Shown piece after piece: positions 36,582 to 45,862 of a DNA stretch of 64,000 bases (positions within the stretch are counted from its first letter, which is position 1; the number at the start of each line of letters is the position of its first letter). The stretch comes from Streptomyces violaceusniger. GTDB taxonomy: Bacteria > Actinomycetota > Actinomycetes > Streptomycetales > Streptomycetaceae. Where the stretch lies: the NCBI GenBank assembly GCA_005405945.1, contig BJHW01000001.1, forward strand, positions 3,720,001 to 3,784,000, in the 5' to 3' direction. A program made the translations under genes and the position numbers. Below the pieces are notes generated by a model that ran no database searches, was not told where the DNA came from, and worked only from the letters and a program-made list of their open reading frames with translations.

Positions 36582-37314
36582 ATGATCGAGACGTCGTCGG
36601 GGCACCACCGCCCCTGGATGGCGGGGCCCGGCCGCCCCTGGATGACGTACGGCCTGATCGTCAGCTGCTGCCTGATCTTCGTCCTCGGACCGGCCTCGGG
36701 GCTCAACCCCGGCTATGGCTCGGGCGGGCGGCTGGTGGAGGCCCAGTCCGCGTACTTCGAGCGCTGGGGGGTGGTGCCCAGCGCCCTGTGGAGCGGCGAC
36801 CCCGATCAGCCGCTCGCCCCGCTGACCGCCCTGTTCGTGCACGGCAACTGGCTGCATCTGCTCGGCAACATGCTGTTCCTCTACGTCTTCGGGCGATGAC
36901 CGAGGAGCGGATGGGCCGTTTCCAGTTCGCCGTCTTCTACCTCGCCACGGGCTATCTGGCACTGCTCGGTTACGCCGCCGCGCACGCCGACTCGGCCCAG
37001 TCCCTGGTGGGCGCCTCCGGGCCATCTCCGGGGTGCTCGGCGCCTTTCTGTGGCTGTTTCCCCGGGCCCGGGTGACCAGCCTCTTCCCGTTCCTGTTCTT
37101 CCTCCCGCTGCGCTTTCCGGCCTGGGCGGTGCTGATCTTCTGGGTGGCCCTCCAGTGGCTGGCCGCCCGGGAGGCCGACGACCGCCCCGGCGTCGCCTAT
37201 CTCGCCCATCTCGTGGGCTTCACGCTCGGCTTTCTCTATGCGTGGGTCCGGTTCGGGCGGAGGGCTAGAGTGGGCGGCGCAGCCCGGCCCAGTGAGGGAG
37301 AAAGCCAGCCGTGA
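36582..37314 (+). CDS. Rhomboid-family intramembrane serine protease (two apparent frameshifts)
   Basis: About 244 residues in three frames. HGNWLHLLGNMLFLYVFG (with the TM2 His/Asn), then MTEERMGRFQFAVFYL, then SGVLGAFLWLFPRA and YLAHLVGFTLGFLYAW. Adding a G at 36891-36893 (VFGAMTEERMG) and at 37019-37021 (VGASGAISGVLGAF) restores one frame with the GxSG catalytic Ser and the partner His in AHLVGF. Cleaves membrane proteins within the bilayer. ATG 36582. The stop overlaps the start of the Lrp-like gene. Confidence 0.88.
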
Positions 37315-37592
37315 TCACTTCGATCGTGCTCATCAAGACCAACGTGGACCAGATCCCGGAGACCGCCGAGAAGATCGCCGCGCTGGAGGGTGTGAGCGAG
37401 GTCTACTCGGTCACCGGCGCGCACGATCTGATCGCGATGGTGCGGGTGGCCCGGCACGACGACCTGGCGGACATCATCACCGGCCAGATCAGCAAGCTGC
37501 CGGGGGTGGCCTCGACCGAGACCCACATCGCCTTCCGGACGTACTCGCAGCACGACCTGGAGGCGGCGTTCGCGATCGGCCTGGACGGCTAA
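37311..37592 (+). CDS. Stand-alone Lrp/AsnC ligand-binding (RAM) domain protein
   Basis: 93 residues comprising only the alpha-beta RAM domain: TSIVLIKTNVDQIPETAEKI, VYSVTGAHDLIAMVRVARHD and VASTETHIAFRTYSQHDLEA. No HTH, so not a DNA binder itself; such proteins may bind amino acids or modulate full-length Lrp regulators. The GTG start overlaps the rhomboid stop by four bases (GTGA), indicating coupling. Its TAA stop is the first base triplet of a family 1 repeat. Confidence 0.92.
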   Translation: MITSIVLIKTNVDQIPETAEKIAALEGVSEVYSVTGAHDLIAMVRVARHDDLADIITGQISKLPGVASTETHIAFRTYSQHDLEAAFAIGLDG

Positions 37593-37757
37593 GCGCTCCG
37601 CGGGAAGTGGCGCCATGCGTCGTCGGCCGACTGCGGCGCCGTCGTGGCTGGTCCCACGCGGCGGAGCCGCATATCGACACAGCCACGCGGCGGAGCCGCA
37701 CATCGACACAGCCCCGCGCCCCTTCGGGGCGCCGCCCGAACCGTAGCGGACTTCCTC
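37590..37757 (+). repeat. Dispersed intergenic repeat, family 1, copy b
   Basis: Begins at the stop codon itself (TAAGCGCTCCGCGGGAAGTG), then GGCGCCGTCGTGGCTGGTC, two tandem GCGGAGCCGCAYATCGACAC modules, the GCGCCCCTTCGGGGCGC hairpin and CGGACTTCCTC, as in copy a. Between convergent genes. Confidence 0.88.
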
Positions 37758-37770
37758 TGGGCCAGGCGCC

Positions 37771-39210
37771 TCAGCCGCGGGCCGGGACGCAGCGGCCGTC
37801 TTCGGTGCGGTAGCTCCAGCGGGCGCCGTCGCGTACCAGCTCCTTCACGGCGCCGACGAACCGCTCCACATGCTCGTCCGGGGTGCCCGCCCCGAAGCTG
37901 ACCCGGATCGCGTTCAGCGACCGCTCCCCCGGCGCGGCCTCGGGCGCGCCGCACTCGCCCGGCTCGTCGGGCTCGCTGTCCAGCAGAGTGCGGACCAGCG
38001 GATGGGCGCAGAACAGCCCGTCGCGTACGCCGATGCCGTACTCCGCGGAGAGCGCCGCCGCGAAGTGGGAGCTGTTCCAGCCCTCCACCACGAACGACAG
38101 CACGCCGACCCGGGGCGCGTCGTCGCCGAAGAGCGAGAGCACCCGCACCTCGGGCACCTCGGCCAGCCCCGCCCGCACCTTCTCGATCAGCTGCCGCTCA
38201 CGGGCGACCAGACCCTCGAAACCGGCCTCGGTCAGCGCCTTGCACGCCGACGCGATCGCGTAGACGCCGATGACGTTCGGCGAGCCCGCCTCGTGCCGGG
38301 CGGCGGTGGTGTGCCACTCGACGTCGACGCCGCCGTCGTCCCTGCGCGTGACCTTGCGGCTGGCGCCGCCGCCCGCCAGATACGGCCGGGCCTCCCGCAG
38401 CCAGTCCGCCCGCCCGGCCAGCACCCCGGCCCCGAAGGGCGCGTAGAGCTTGTGCCCGGAGAAGGCCACCCAGTCCACGTCCGCCGCCGCGATGTCCACG
38501 GGGTGGTGCGGGGCCAGCTGCGCGGCGTCCAGGACGATACGGGCGCCGTGGGCGTGCGCGGCCGCGGCCAGCTCCCGTACCGGCCACAGCTCGCCGGTCA
38601 CATTGGACGCACCGGTCACGCAGACCAGCGCCGGGCCCTCAGCGCGCCCCGCGAGCGCCTTCTCCAGCGTCTCCACCGCCTGCCGCGGGGAGCGCGGGGC
38701 GCTGAGGTAGCGGACGGTGACGTCCTCCCGCTGCTCCCACGGCAGCAGCGAGGCGTGGTGCTCGGTCTCGAAGACGAAGACCTCGGTGCCCCGGGGCGCC
38801 ACGGCGGCCAGGAGGTTGAGCGAATCGGTGGTGGAGCGGGTGAAGACGACCTGGTCGTCCTCGCGGCAGCCGAGGAAGGCGGCGACGTCCTTACGGCTGT
38901 TCTCGAAGAGGTCGGTGGACAGCTGCGAGAGGTAGCCCGCCCCGCGGTGCACGCTGCCGTAGTACGGCGCGTAGGCGGCGATGTCGTCCCAGACCCGCCG
39001 CAGCGCGGGGGCGCTGGCGGCGTAGTCGAGCGCCGCGTAGGTCACCTCGCCGCCGGTGACCAGGGGCACCAGGACATCGCTGCCCAGCACGGGCAGCGGT
39101 TCACAGGCGGCGACGGAGGAGGCGGTGGAGGCGGAGGCGGCGGTGGAGGCGGAGGCGGCGGTGGAGGCGGAGGCGGCGGTGGAGGCGGTGGCGGCAGGGC
39201 GCGCGGACAT
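37771..39210 (-). CDS. Class V aminotransferase / cysteine desulfurase-like PLP enzyme
   Basis: 479 residues. PLP signature: VVFTRSTTDSLNLLAAV, TEHHASLLPWEQ, LDAAQLAPHHPVDIAA and VAFSGHKLYAPFGAGVLAG with the Schiff-base Lys. The C-terminal small domain has GLFCAHPLVRTLL with a Cys where desulfurases keep theirs. The N-terminal 35 residues are a repetitive Ala/Ser/Thr string encoded by an 18-bp tandem repeat and are probably not part of the fold. ATG 39210 follows GGGAGA. Substrate uncertain (cysteine desulfurase or isopenicillin epimerase-like). Confidence 0.88.
   Translation of the reverse strand: MSARPAATASTAASASTAASASTAASASTASSVAACEPLPVLGSDVLVPLVTGGEVTYAALDYAASAPALRRVWDDIAAYAPYYGSVHRGAGYLSQLSTDLFENSRKDVAAFLGCREDDQVVFTRSTTDSLNLLAAVAPRGTEVFVFETEHHASLLPWEQREDVTVRYLSAPRSPRQAVETLEKALAGRAEGPALVCVTGASNVTGELWPVRELAAAAHAHGARIVLDAAQLAPHHPVDIAAADVDWVAFSGHKLYAPFGAGVLAGRADWLREARPYLAGGGASRKVTRRDDGGVDVEWHTTAARHEAGSPNVIGVYAIASACKALTEAGFEGLVARERQLIEKVRAGLAEVPEVRVLSLFGDDAPRVGVLSFVVEGWNSSHFAAALSAEYGIGVRDGLFCAHPLVRTLLDSEPDEPGECGAPEAAPGERSLNAIRVSFGAGTPDEHVERFVGAVKELVRDGARWSYRTEDGRCVPARG
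39118..39196. repeat. 18-bp tandem repeat inside the aminotransferase 5' end
   Basis: About four copies of GGAGGCGGAGGCGGCGGT (plus strand), encoding ASTAAS repeats on the minus strand. Copy number is likely to vary between strains. Confidence 0.9.
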
Positions 39211-39636
39211 GGCGAAGTCTCCCGAAGGGGTCGAAGGAATGCGTGACGCGCACGGAGACGGCGGCGCCGAGCCAGCCGTCAGGGCGCGGAGAATCGCTCG
39301 ACGCACGGCCGCACCGCGCGGAGCACATGGAGGAGAGACGGGGCCGCTCGGCCCTAGCGCATTCGCTGCATCACGGAAGAACTCCCTCGACCACCAGGAC
39401 CCCTAGTGCGAGGGTCCGCGCTTGCCGCCGGCCTCGCTGCCTGGCGGCCTGGTCATCACCCGGGGCACCCCGCCACGGACGGAGGGTTGCCGGACAGCGG
39501 GCCGGGGCCGTAGTCGCTGTCGCTCGTGACCTGGGCAGGAGTATGCCATGTCAGGCGCCGACGCCCATGCCCTGTCCGCATCCCGGACAGACCATGGGCG
39601 CCGTAAGGAGTTCGCCGGACAGGGCCAAGTCGGCTG
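39211..39636. other. Long intergenic region upstream of the aminotransferase, nothing assigned
   Basis: About 430 bp. A possible minus-strand promoter (CACTAGGGG near 39400-39410) and a minus-strand short ORF starting MCSARCGR at 39328 that runs into the aminotransferase in another frame are the only signals. Neither has a ribosome site. No conserved protein on either strand. Confidence 0.4.
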
Positions 39637-39786
39637 CGATTCGGCGGCGCCCTGAAGGGGCGCGGGGCCGTGTCGATGTGCGGCTCCGCCGCGGCTGTGT
39701 CGATATGCGGCTCCGCCGCGTGGGCGACCAGCAACGACGGCGCCGGAGACCGCCGCCGGCATATCAGGGCACTTTCAGCGGAGCGT

Positions 39787-39787
<1 letters not shown>
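39637..39787 (-). repeat. Dispersed intergenic repeat, family 1, copy c
   Basis: On the minus strand it starts directly after the trpD stop (TAAACGCTCCGCTGAAAGTG), followed by GGCGCCGTCGTTGCTGGTCG, two GCGGAGCCGCAYATCGACAC modules and a GCGCCCCTTCAGGGCGC hairpin. It is therefore the 3' flank of trpD and may end its transcript. Confidence 0.87.
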
Positions 39788-40859
<1,072 letters not shown>

Positions 40860-40945
40860 GGTCCGCTCCTGGATCCGTGGGGGTGGGCAGGGAAGGGTCC
40901 GCGCACTTCAGCGGCCCGTCGCAAGCCTATCGGCAGCACGGCCGG

Positions 40946-40980
40946 GGCCCCGGCCGGACCGTGCGGTCCGGGCCGGGGCC
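40946..40980 (-). terminator. Strong hairpin terminator after qcrB
   Basis: Arms GGCCCCGGCCGGACC and GGTCCGGGCCGGGGCC (one bulged G) around a GTGC loop. It lies 67-101 bp 3' of the qcrCAB-ctaE operon and upstream of trpD, isolating the two. Confidence 0.75.
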
Positions 40981-41046
40981 CTGGTGGCGTGGCGTCGCTG
41001 TATGGAGAAACCGGTCGCTGAAGGGGTACCGGGAGGTACCGGGAGA

Positions 41047-42684
41047 TCAGTGGTGGCCGTGACCGCTGGTGATCTCGTGGTACTCCTCGCGGGTCGGCTT
41101 CGGAATGACGTTGTTCTCGCCGTAGTAGCCCTTGGAGAGCTTCGAACGGAGCTTCTGAGAACGCTTTATCTTCCGCTTGACCCCGTTCTCGTCGACCTCC
41201 GGGCCGATCTCGTAGGGCTCGGGCTGCTCGTGCTGGGTGAGCGTGTGCAGCTGCTCCTGCGCGAGCGGCTCGTGGACCTCGATGAACTCACCGTGCGGCA
41301 GCCGCTTGATGATGCCGGTCTCACGGCCGTGCAGCACCTTGTCCTTGTCGCGCCGCTGGAGGCCGAGGCAGATCCGCTTGGTGGCGATGAACGCCAGGAC
41401 CGGGCCGACGAAGAAGGCGATCCGCACGAACCACGTGATCGAGTTGATCGACAGGTGGAAGTGGGTGGCCCACAGGTCGTTACCGCCACCGACCAGCATC
41501 ACGAAGTACGCGGTCATCCAGGCGACGCCGAAGGCCGTACGGGTCGGGGCGTTGCGCGGGCGGTCCAGGATGTGGTGCTCACGCTTGTCGCCGGTGATCC
41601 AGGACTCGATGAACGGGTAGAGCCCGATCGCGAACAGGACCAGCGGGAAGAGCACGATCGGGATGAACACGCCCAGGACGAGCGTGTGGCCCCAGGCGGT
41701 GATCTCCCAGCCGGGCATCACACGGACCAGACCCTCGGCGAAGCCCATGTACCAGTCGGGCTGGGCGCCGGTGGACACCTGGTCGGGCCGGTAGGGGCCG
41801 ATGGTCCAGATCGGGTTGATGGTCGCGATCGCGGAGAGGGCCGCGATCACACCGAAGACCAGGAAGAAGAAGCCGCCCGCCTTGGCCATGTAGACCGGCA
41901 GCAGAGGCATGCCGACGACGTTCTTCTCGGTCTTTCCGGCCCCGGGGTACTGCGTGTGCTTGTGGTAGAAGACCAGGATCAGGTGCGCCACCAGCAGGCC
42001 GAGCATGATGCCCGGCAGCAGCAGGACGTGGACCGGGTAGAGCCTCGCGATGAGGTCCGTGCCGGGGAACTCGCCGCCGAAGACGAACATCGAGATGTAG
42101 GTGCCGACCACCGGGATCGACAGGAACACACCCTCGATGAACCGCAGACCAGTGCCGGAGAGCAGGTCGTCGGGGAGCGAGTAGCCGGTGAAGCCGGTCA
42201 GCATGCCGAGGAAGAACAGCAGGAAGCCGAACAGCCAGTTGATCTCACGCGGCTTGCGGAACGCACCGGTGAAGAACACGCGCATCATGTGCGTGAACAT
42301 GCCGGCGAGGAAGACCAGCGCGGCCCAGTGGTGGATCTGCCGGATCAGCAGACCGCCCCGCACCTCGAAGCTGATGTCGAGGGTCGACTGGAACGCCTCG
42401 GACATCCGCACGCCCTGCATCGGGACGTACGGGCCCTCGTAGGTGACCTCCGCCATGCTGGGGTGGAAGAACAGCGTCAGGTACACACCCGTGAGGATGA
42501 TGATGATGAAGCTGTAGAGGCAGACCTCGCCCAGCATGAAGGACCAGTGGTCCGGGAAGATCTTGCGCATATTGGCCTTGGCCAGGCTGTAGATGCCCAG
42601 CCGGCCGTCGGCCCAGTCCGCGACGCGCTCACCCGCGGGCGCTTTGCCGCGGCGCTGCGCGGCGCCGTCGCTTGTAGTACTCAT
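41047..42684 (-). CDS. qcrB: Cytochrome bc1 complex cytochrome b subunit
   Basis: 545 residues, eight or more membrane helices. Haem ligands and quinol sites: FEVRGGLLIRQIHHWAALVF, FTGYSLPDDLLSGTGLRF, PVHVLLLPGIMLGLLVAHL, and the PEWY-equivalent is PDWYMGFAEGLVRVMPGWE, as in actinobacteria. Long polar C-terminal extension (RLPHGEFIEVHEPL...) typical of the actinobacterial bcc complex. Menaquinol to QcrC electron transfer. ATG 42684 overlaps the qcrA stop (ATGA). Last gene of ctaE-qcrC-qcrA-qcrB. Confidence 0.97.
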   Translation of the reverse strand: MSTTSDGAAQRRGKAPAGERVADWADGRLGIYSLAKANMRKIFPDHWSFMLGEVCLYSFIIIILTGVYLTLFFHPSMAEVTYEGPYVPMQGVRMSEAFQSTLDISFEVRGGLLIRQIHHWAALVFLAGMFTHMMRVFFTGAFRKPREINWLFGFLLFFLGMLTGFTGYSLPDDLLSGTGLRFIEGVFLSIPVVGTYISMFVFGGEFPGTDLIARLYPVHVLLLPGIMLGLLVAHLILVFYHKHTQYPGAGKTEKNVVGMPLLPVYMAKAGGFFFLVFGVIAALSAIATINPIWTIGPYRPDQVSTGAQPDWYMGFAEGLVRVMPGWEITAWGHTLVLGVFIPIVLFPLVLFAIGLYPFIESWITGDKREHHILDRPRNAPTRTAFGVAWMTAYFVMLVGGGNDLWATHFHLSINSITWFVRIAFFVGPVLAFIATKRICLGLQRRDKDKVLHGRETGIIKRLPHGEFIEVHEPLAQEQLHTLTQHEQPEPYEIGPEVDENGVKRKIKRSQKLRSKLSKGYYGENNVIPKPTREEYHEITSGHGHH

Positions 42685-43734
42685 CCGCGCTCCCAGTAAG
42701 CAGGACCGACGGGCTCCGAGAAGTCGCCCATGGCTTCGAGGTACCCCTGGTCGTTGGCCCTGATCCGCAGCTGCGGCAGCGCGTGACCGGCCGGACCGAA
42801 GATCACTCGGCCACCGTCGGAGAGGTCGAAGGTCGACTGGTGGCAGGGGCACAGGACGTGGTGCGTCTGCTGCTCATAGAGGTTGATCGGGCACCCGACG
42901 TGGGTGCAGATCTTGGAGAACGCGACGATGCCCTCGTGCGACCAGTCCAGTTCGCGCTTGTCCTTGATGTTCTCCGGCTGGAGCCGGACCAGCATCAGGG
43001 CGGCCTTGGCGATCTCCGTCTGGAAGTCGTGCTGCTCCTCGCTCATGCCCTCGGGCATGGCGAAGGTGAGCGAGCCGACGGCGATGTCCTCGGGCGCAGC
43101 GGCTGCATGGTGTTGTAGTTGAGCAGCTTCTTGCCCTTGGCCCACTTGGTGTGCCGGAGCTTGGTGCCGGGCATCGGGCCGAGGTCGCGCAGCAGCACGA
43201 TGCCGGAGAGCGGCACCAGCGCGAGCGCGCCGAAGAGGGTGTTGCGGGCCAGCTTGCGACGGCCGAAGCCGGACTCCTTGGCGCCGGCGGCGAAATCCTC
43301 GAGGACCTTGGACTTCACCTCGGGGCTGGCCTCGATGGGGTGGCGCTCGTCGGCGATCTCCACATCGGACATCAGGGTGCGGGCCCAGTGGACCGCGCCC
43401 GCGCCGATGGTGAACAGCGCGATGCCGAGCGTCAGCCCCAGCGCGAAGTTCAGCGCGCTGATGTGCCCGATCGGGAAGACGTAGATGTACTTGTCGACCG
43501 GGAGCGCCACATACGCGGCGATGAAGGCGATCGTGGCCAGCATCGAGACCGTGAAGAGCAGGGCGACGGTGCGCTCGGAGCGCCTCGCGGCCCGCTCGTC
43601 GATGTCCTGCTTGCGGTGCTCGTGCGGGGGCAGCCCCGGGTCGGCGAACGGGTCCTCGGCCGGCCTTACGGCGCTCTCGGCCCCCGCCCTTCCGGCAGCT
43701 TGTCTTCTGCTTCTGAAATCTCGTGGCTACTCAT
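42681..43734 (-). CDS. qcrA: Rieske iron-sulfur subunit of the bc1 complex (two apparent frameshifts)
   Basis: About 351 residues. N-terminus MSSHEISEAEDKLPEGRG, then ESAVRPAEDPFADPGLPPHE and membrane helices MLATIAFIAAYVALP and ALNFALGLTLGIALF, then a third, and the Rieske domain with both cluster motifs SKICTHVGCPINLYEQQTHH and VLCPCHQSTFDL. Three membrane helices is the actinobacterial form. Missing bases in the runs at 43681-43685 and 43092-43094 explain the breaks (GRGAESAV; LRPEDIAVGS). ATG 43734 overlaps the qcrC stop. Confidence 0.94.
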
Positions 43735-44539
43735 GACTTCTTGGCCTTTGCGGTCCGGGCGGCGACCCAGATGGTGAGGACGATCATCGCGCCCATGCCG
43801 AAGACCCAGCCGAACAGACCCTCGCTCACCGGGCCGAGCCCGCCGAGCTCGAGGCCACCGGGGTCTTGCTCTTGTCGCTGTTGACCGTGTCGAGGTAGGC
43901 GATGATGTCCTGCTTGTTCTTCTCCGGCATCACGGTGTCGGGGAAGGAGGGCATGTTCTGCGGGCCGGTCTGCATGGCCTCGTAGAGATGCTTGGGGCTG
44001 ACCCCGTCGAGAGCCGGCGCGAACTTGCCGTTGGTGAGGGCACCACCCTTACCGGCGAAGTTGTGGCACTGCGCGCAGTTCGTACGGAAGAGCTCCCCGC
44101 CCTTCGCGACGTCCGCGCCGTCCGGGCTGTACTGGCTCTTGGTGGGCGTCACCGGACCCGCGCCGAGCGACGCGATGTAGGCGGCGAGCTGCTCGATCTC
44201 GGCGTCCGAGTAGATCTTCTTCTTCTTCGGCACCTGGGCGCCCGGCTGCTGCGCCGGCATGCGGCCGGTGCCGACCTGGAAGTCCACGGCGGCGGAGCCG
44301 ACGCCGACCAGGCTCGGGCCGTCAGAGGTCCCCTGACCGCCCGTGCCATGGCAACTGGCGCAGCCGACGGCATAGAGCTTCTTGCCCTCCTCGATGGCGA
44401 GGGACTGGGCGGAGCTGTCGTCGGCCTTCGCCTCGCTCGGCGAAAACGCGGCGTACAGCCCCCCAGTGACCGCCAGCGCGAAGAGTAGGACGACGAGCGC
44501 AGCCAGCGGATGGCGCCGTCGTGCGGAGAGCTTTTTCAC
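43731..44539 (-). CDS. qcrC: Dihaem cytochrome c subunit of the bc1 complex (apparent frameshift near 43861)
   Basis: About 269 residues. N-terminal membrane segment (HPLAALVVLLFALAVTGGLY), two cytochrome c domains with CASCHG and CAQCHN haem motifs, and distal Met regions (GTGRMPAQ, QNMPSFPD). A C-terminal membrane anchor (GLFGWVFGMGAMIVLTIWVA, ending AKAKKS) lies in the next frame, restored by one base in GGGG at 43860-43863. It carries electrons directly to the aa3 oxidase, replacing soluble cytochrome c in actinobacteria. Confidence 0.95.
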
Positions 44540-44608
44540 GGATTACCCCGGTGTCAGGATCTTCTGCGTCGATGCTGTTAAGGACGTGGTTCCGGTGCGC
44601 GGACCGGC

Positions 44609-45229
44609 TTACTTGATCATGTAGATCGTGGCGAAGAGGCCGATCCAGACGACATCGACGAAGTGCCAGTAATAGGACACGACGATGGCCGCCGTCGCCT
44701 GCTGGTGGGTGAACCTCTTGGCCGCGTACGTCCTGCCCAGGACCAGCAGGAAGGCGATCAGGCCGCCCGTCACATGCAGTCCGTGGAAGCCGGTGGTCAG
44801 GTAGAACACCGAGCCATAGGGGTCAGAGGAGAGCGAAAGCCCGTCCTTCTTGACCAGCTCGGTGTATTCGAAGATCTGACCGCCGATGAAGATCGCGCCC
44901 ATGATGAAGGTGATCACGAACCAGGAGCGCAGCTTCTTCACGTCGCCGCGCTCGGCGGCGAAGACGCCGAGCTGGCAGGTGAGGGAGGAGAGCACCAGGA
45001 TCGTGGTGTTCGTCGCCGAGAACGGGAAGTTCAGCGAGGACGCCATTTCCTTCCAGTGCTCGGCTCCGGTCACCGATCGCAGGGTGAAGTACATCGCGAA
45101 GAGGGCCGCGAAGAACATCAGCTCGGAACTCAGCCAGATGATGGTTCCGACGCTGGTGAGGTTCGGCCGGTTGACCGACGGGTGCGCGTGCCCGGTTTCT
45201 ACTGCTGTTGCTGTCGCCACGACCGACAT
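44609..45229 (-). CDS. ctaE: Cytochrome c oxidase subunit III
   Basis: 206 residues, five membrane helices: GTIIWLSSELMFFAALFAMY, TTILVLSSLTCQLGVFA, WFVITFIMGAIFIGGQIFEY, TTGFHGLHVTGGLIAFLLVL and VVSYYWHFVDVVWIGLFATI. Glu/His positions match COX3. First gene of the ctaE-qcrCAB operon, 69 bp before qcrC. Its ATG sits inside a perfect 21-bp palindrome (separate entry). Confidence 0.96.
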   Translation of the reverse strand: MSVVATATAVETGHAHPSVNRPNLTSVGTIIWLSSELMFFAALFAMYFTLRSVTGAEHWKEMASSLNFPFSATNTTILVLSSLTCQLGVFAAERGDVKKLRSWFVITFIMGAIFIGGQIFEYTELVKKDGLSLSSDPYGSVFYLTTGFHGLHVTGGLIAFLLVLGRTYAAKRFTHQQATAAIVVSYYWHFVDVVWIGLFATIYMIK

Positions 45230-45240
45230 TATGTCGGTCG
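45220..45240. promoter_or_regulatory. Perfect palindrome over the ctaE start codon
   Basis: Arms CGACCGACAT and ATGTCGGTCG around a single T; the ctaE ATG (complement of 45227-45229) is in one arm. It could be a repressor operator or an mRNA hairpin hiding the start. Confidence 0.6.
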
Positions 45241-45436
45241 CTTATCCAGCCCTCACTCCCGGGGGTCCCGTTCGGAGTGTCAAGGGCCGCGTCAAGGACA
45301 TCGACCCTGCTCGTCGGGGCTGTTCCGGACAGTCCCCGAAGGAAGGAGAGATCCGTACGCCCCCTCCTCCGGACGGCTGTACGGGAGTAACATCCGCCAC
45401 AGGAGCCCGGCAGATCACTTACTTCGTCCGGAGGTC

Positions 45437-45841
45437 ATGATGCGGCCCACCGCAACGGTGCTGGTCTACAGCGATGACGTGAGCACCCGCGAGCAGGTGC
45501 GCCTGGCGGCCGGGCGCCGGCCCGCCGCCGATGTGCCCCCGGTGGAGTTCCTGGAGTGCGCCACCCTCCCGGCCGTTCTCTCGGCGCTGGAGGAGGGCGG
45601 CATCGACGCCTGTGTGCTGGACGGTGAGTCGGCGCCCGCGGGCGGGATGGGCGTCTGCCGGCAGATCAAGGACGAGATCTTCCAGTGTCCGCCGGTGCTG
45701 CTGCTCATCGGCCGCCCGCAGGACGCCTGGCTGGCCACCTGGAGCCGCGCGGAGGCCGCGGTCACGCATCCGGTGGACCCGGTGGCCCTGGCGGACGCGC
45801 TGGCCGGGCTGCTCCGCAAGCGGCTCGCCGTGGGCGCCTGA
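45437..45841 (+). CDS. Stand-alone receiver-like (response regulator) domain protein
   Basis: 134 residues, a single alpha/beta receiver-type domain: ATVLVYSDDVSTREQVRLAA (acidic pair), DACVLDGESAPAGGMGVCRQ with a candidate phospho-Asp, PPVLLLIGRPQDAWLATW, and AEAAVTHPVDPVALADAL. The usual Lys after strand 5 is replaced (THPVDP), so it may be a pseudo-receiver. No output domain, no kinase nearby. ATG 45437 with GGAGG 3-8 nt upstream. Divergent from ctaE. Confidence 0.8.
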   Translation: MMRPTATVLVYSDDVSTREQVRLAAGRRPAADVPPVEFLECATLPAVLSALEEGGIDACVLDGESAPAGGMGVCRQIKDEIFQCPPVLLLIGRPQDAWLATWSRAEAAVTHPVDPVALADALAGLLRKRLAVGA

Positions 45842-45862
45842 CCGCACCATCCGCACCGCCGC

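Noticed and set aside
37870..39246. Plus-strand frame with a poly-glycine end
   Set aside because: Antisense to the aminotransferase; the glycine run is the complement of the 18-bp Ala/Ser/Thr repeat.
39101..39328. Cysteine-responsive leader peptide (MCSARCGR) before the aminotransferase
   Set aside because: Only two Cys codons, no ribosome site and the frame runs into the gene without a stop; not enough to call regulation.
42681..44539. Degenerate (pseudogene) bc1 complex
   Set aside because: All conserved motifs survive and each break is a one-base loss in a G/C run, as elsewhere in the window; sequencing error is simpler.
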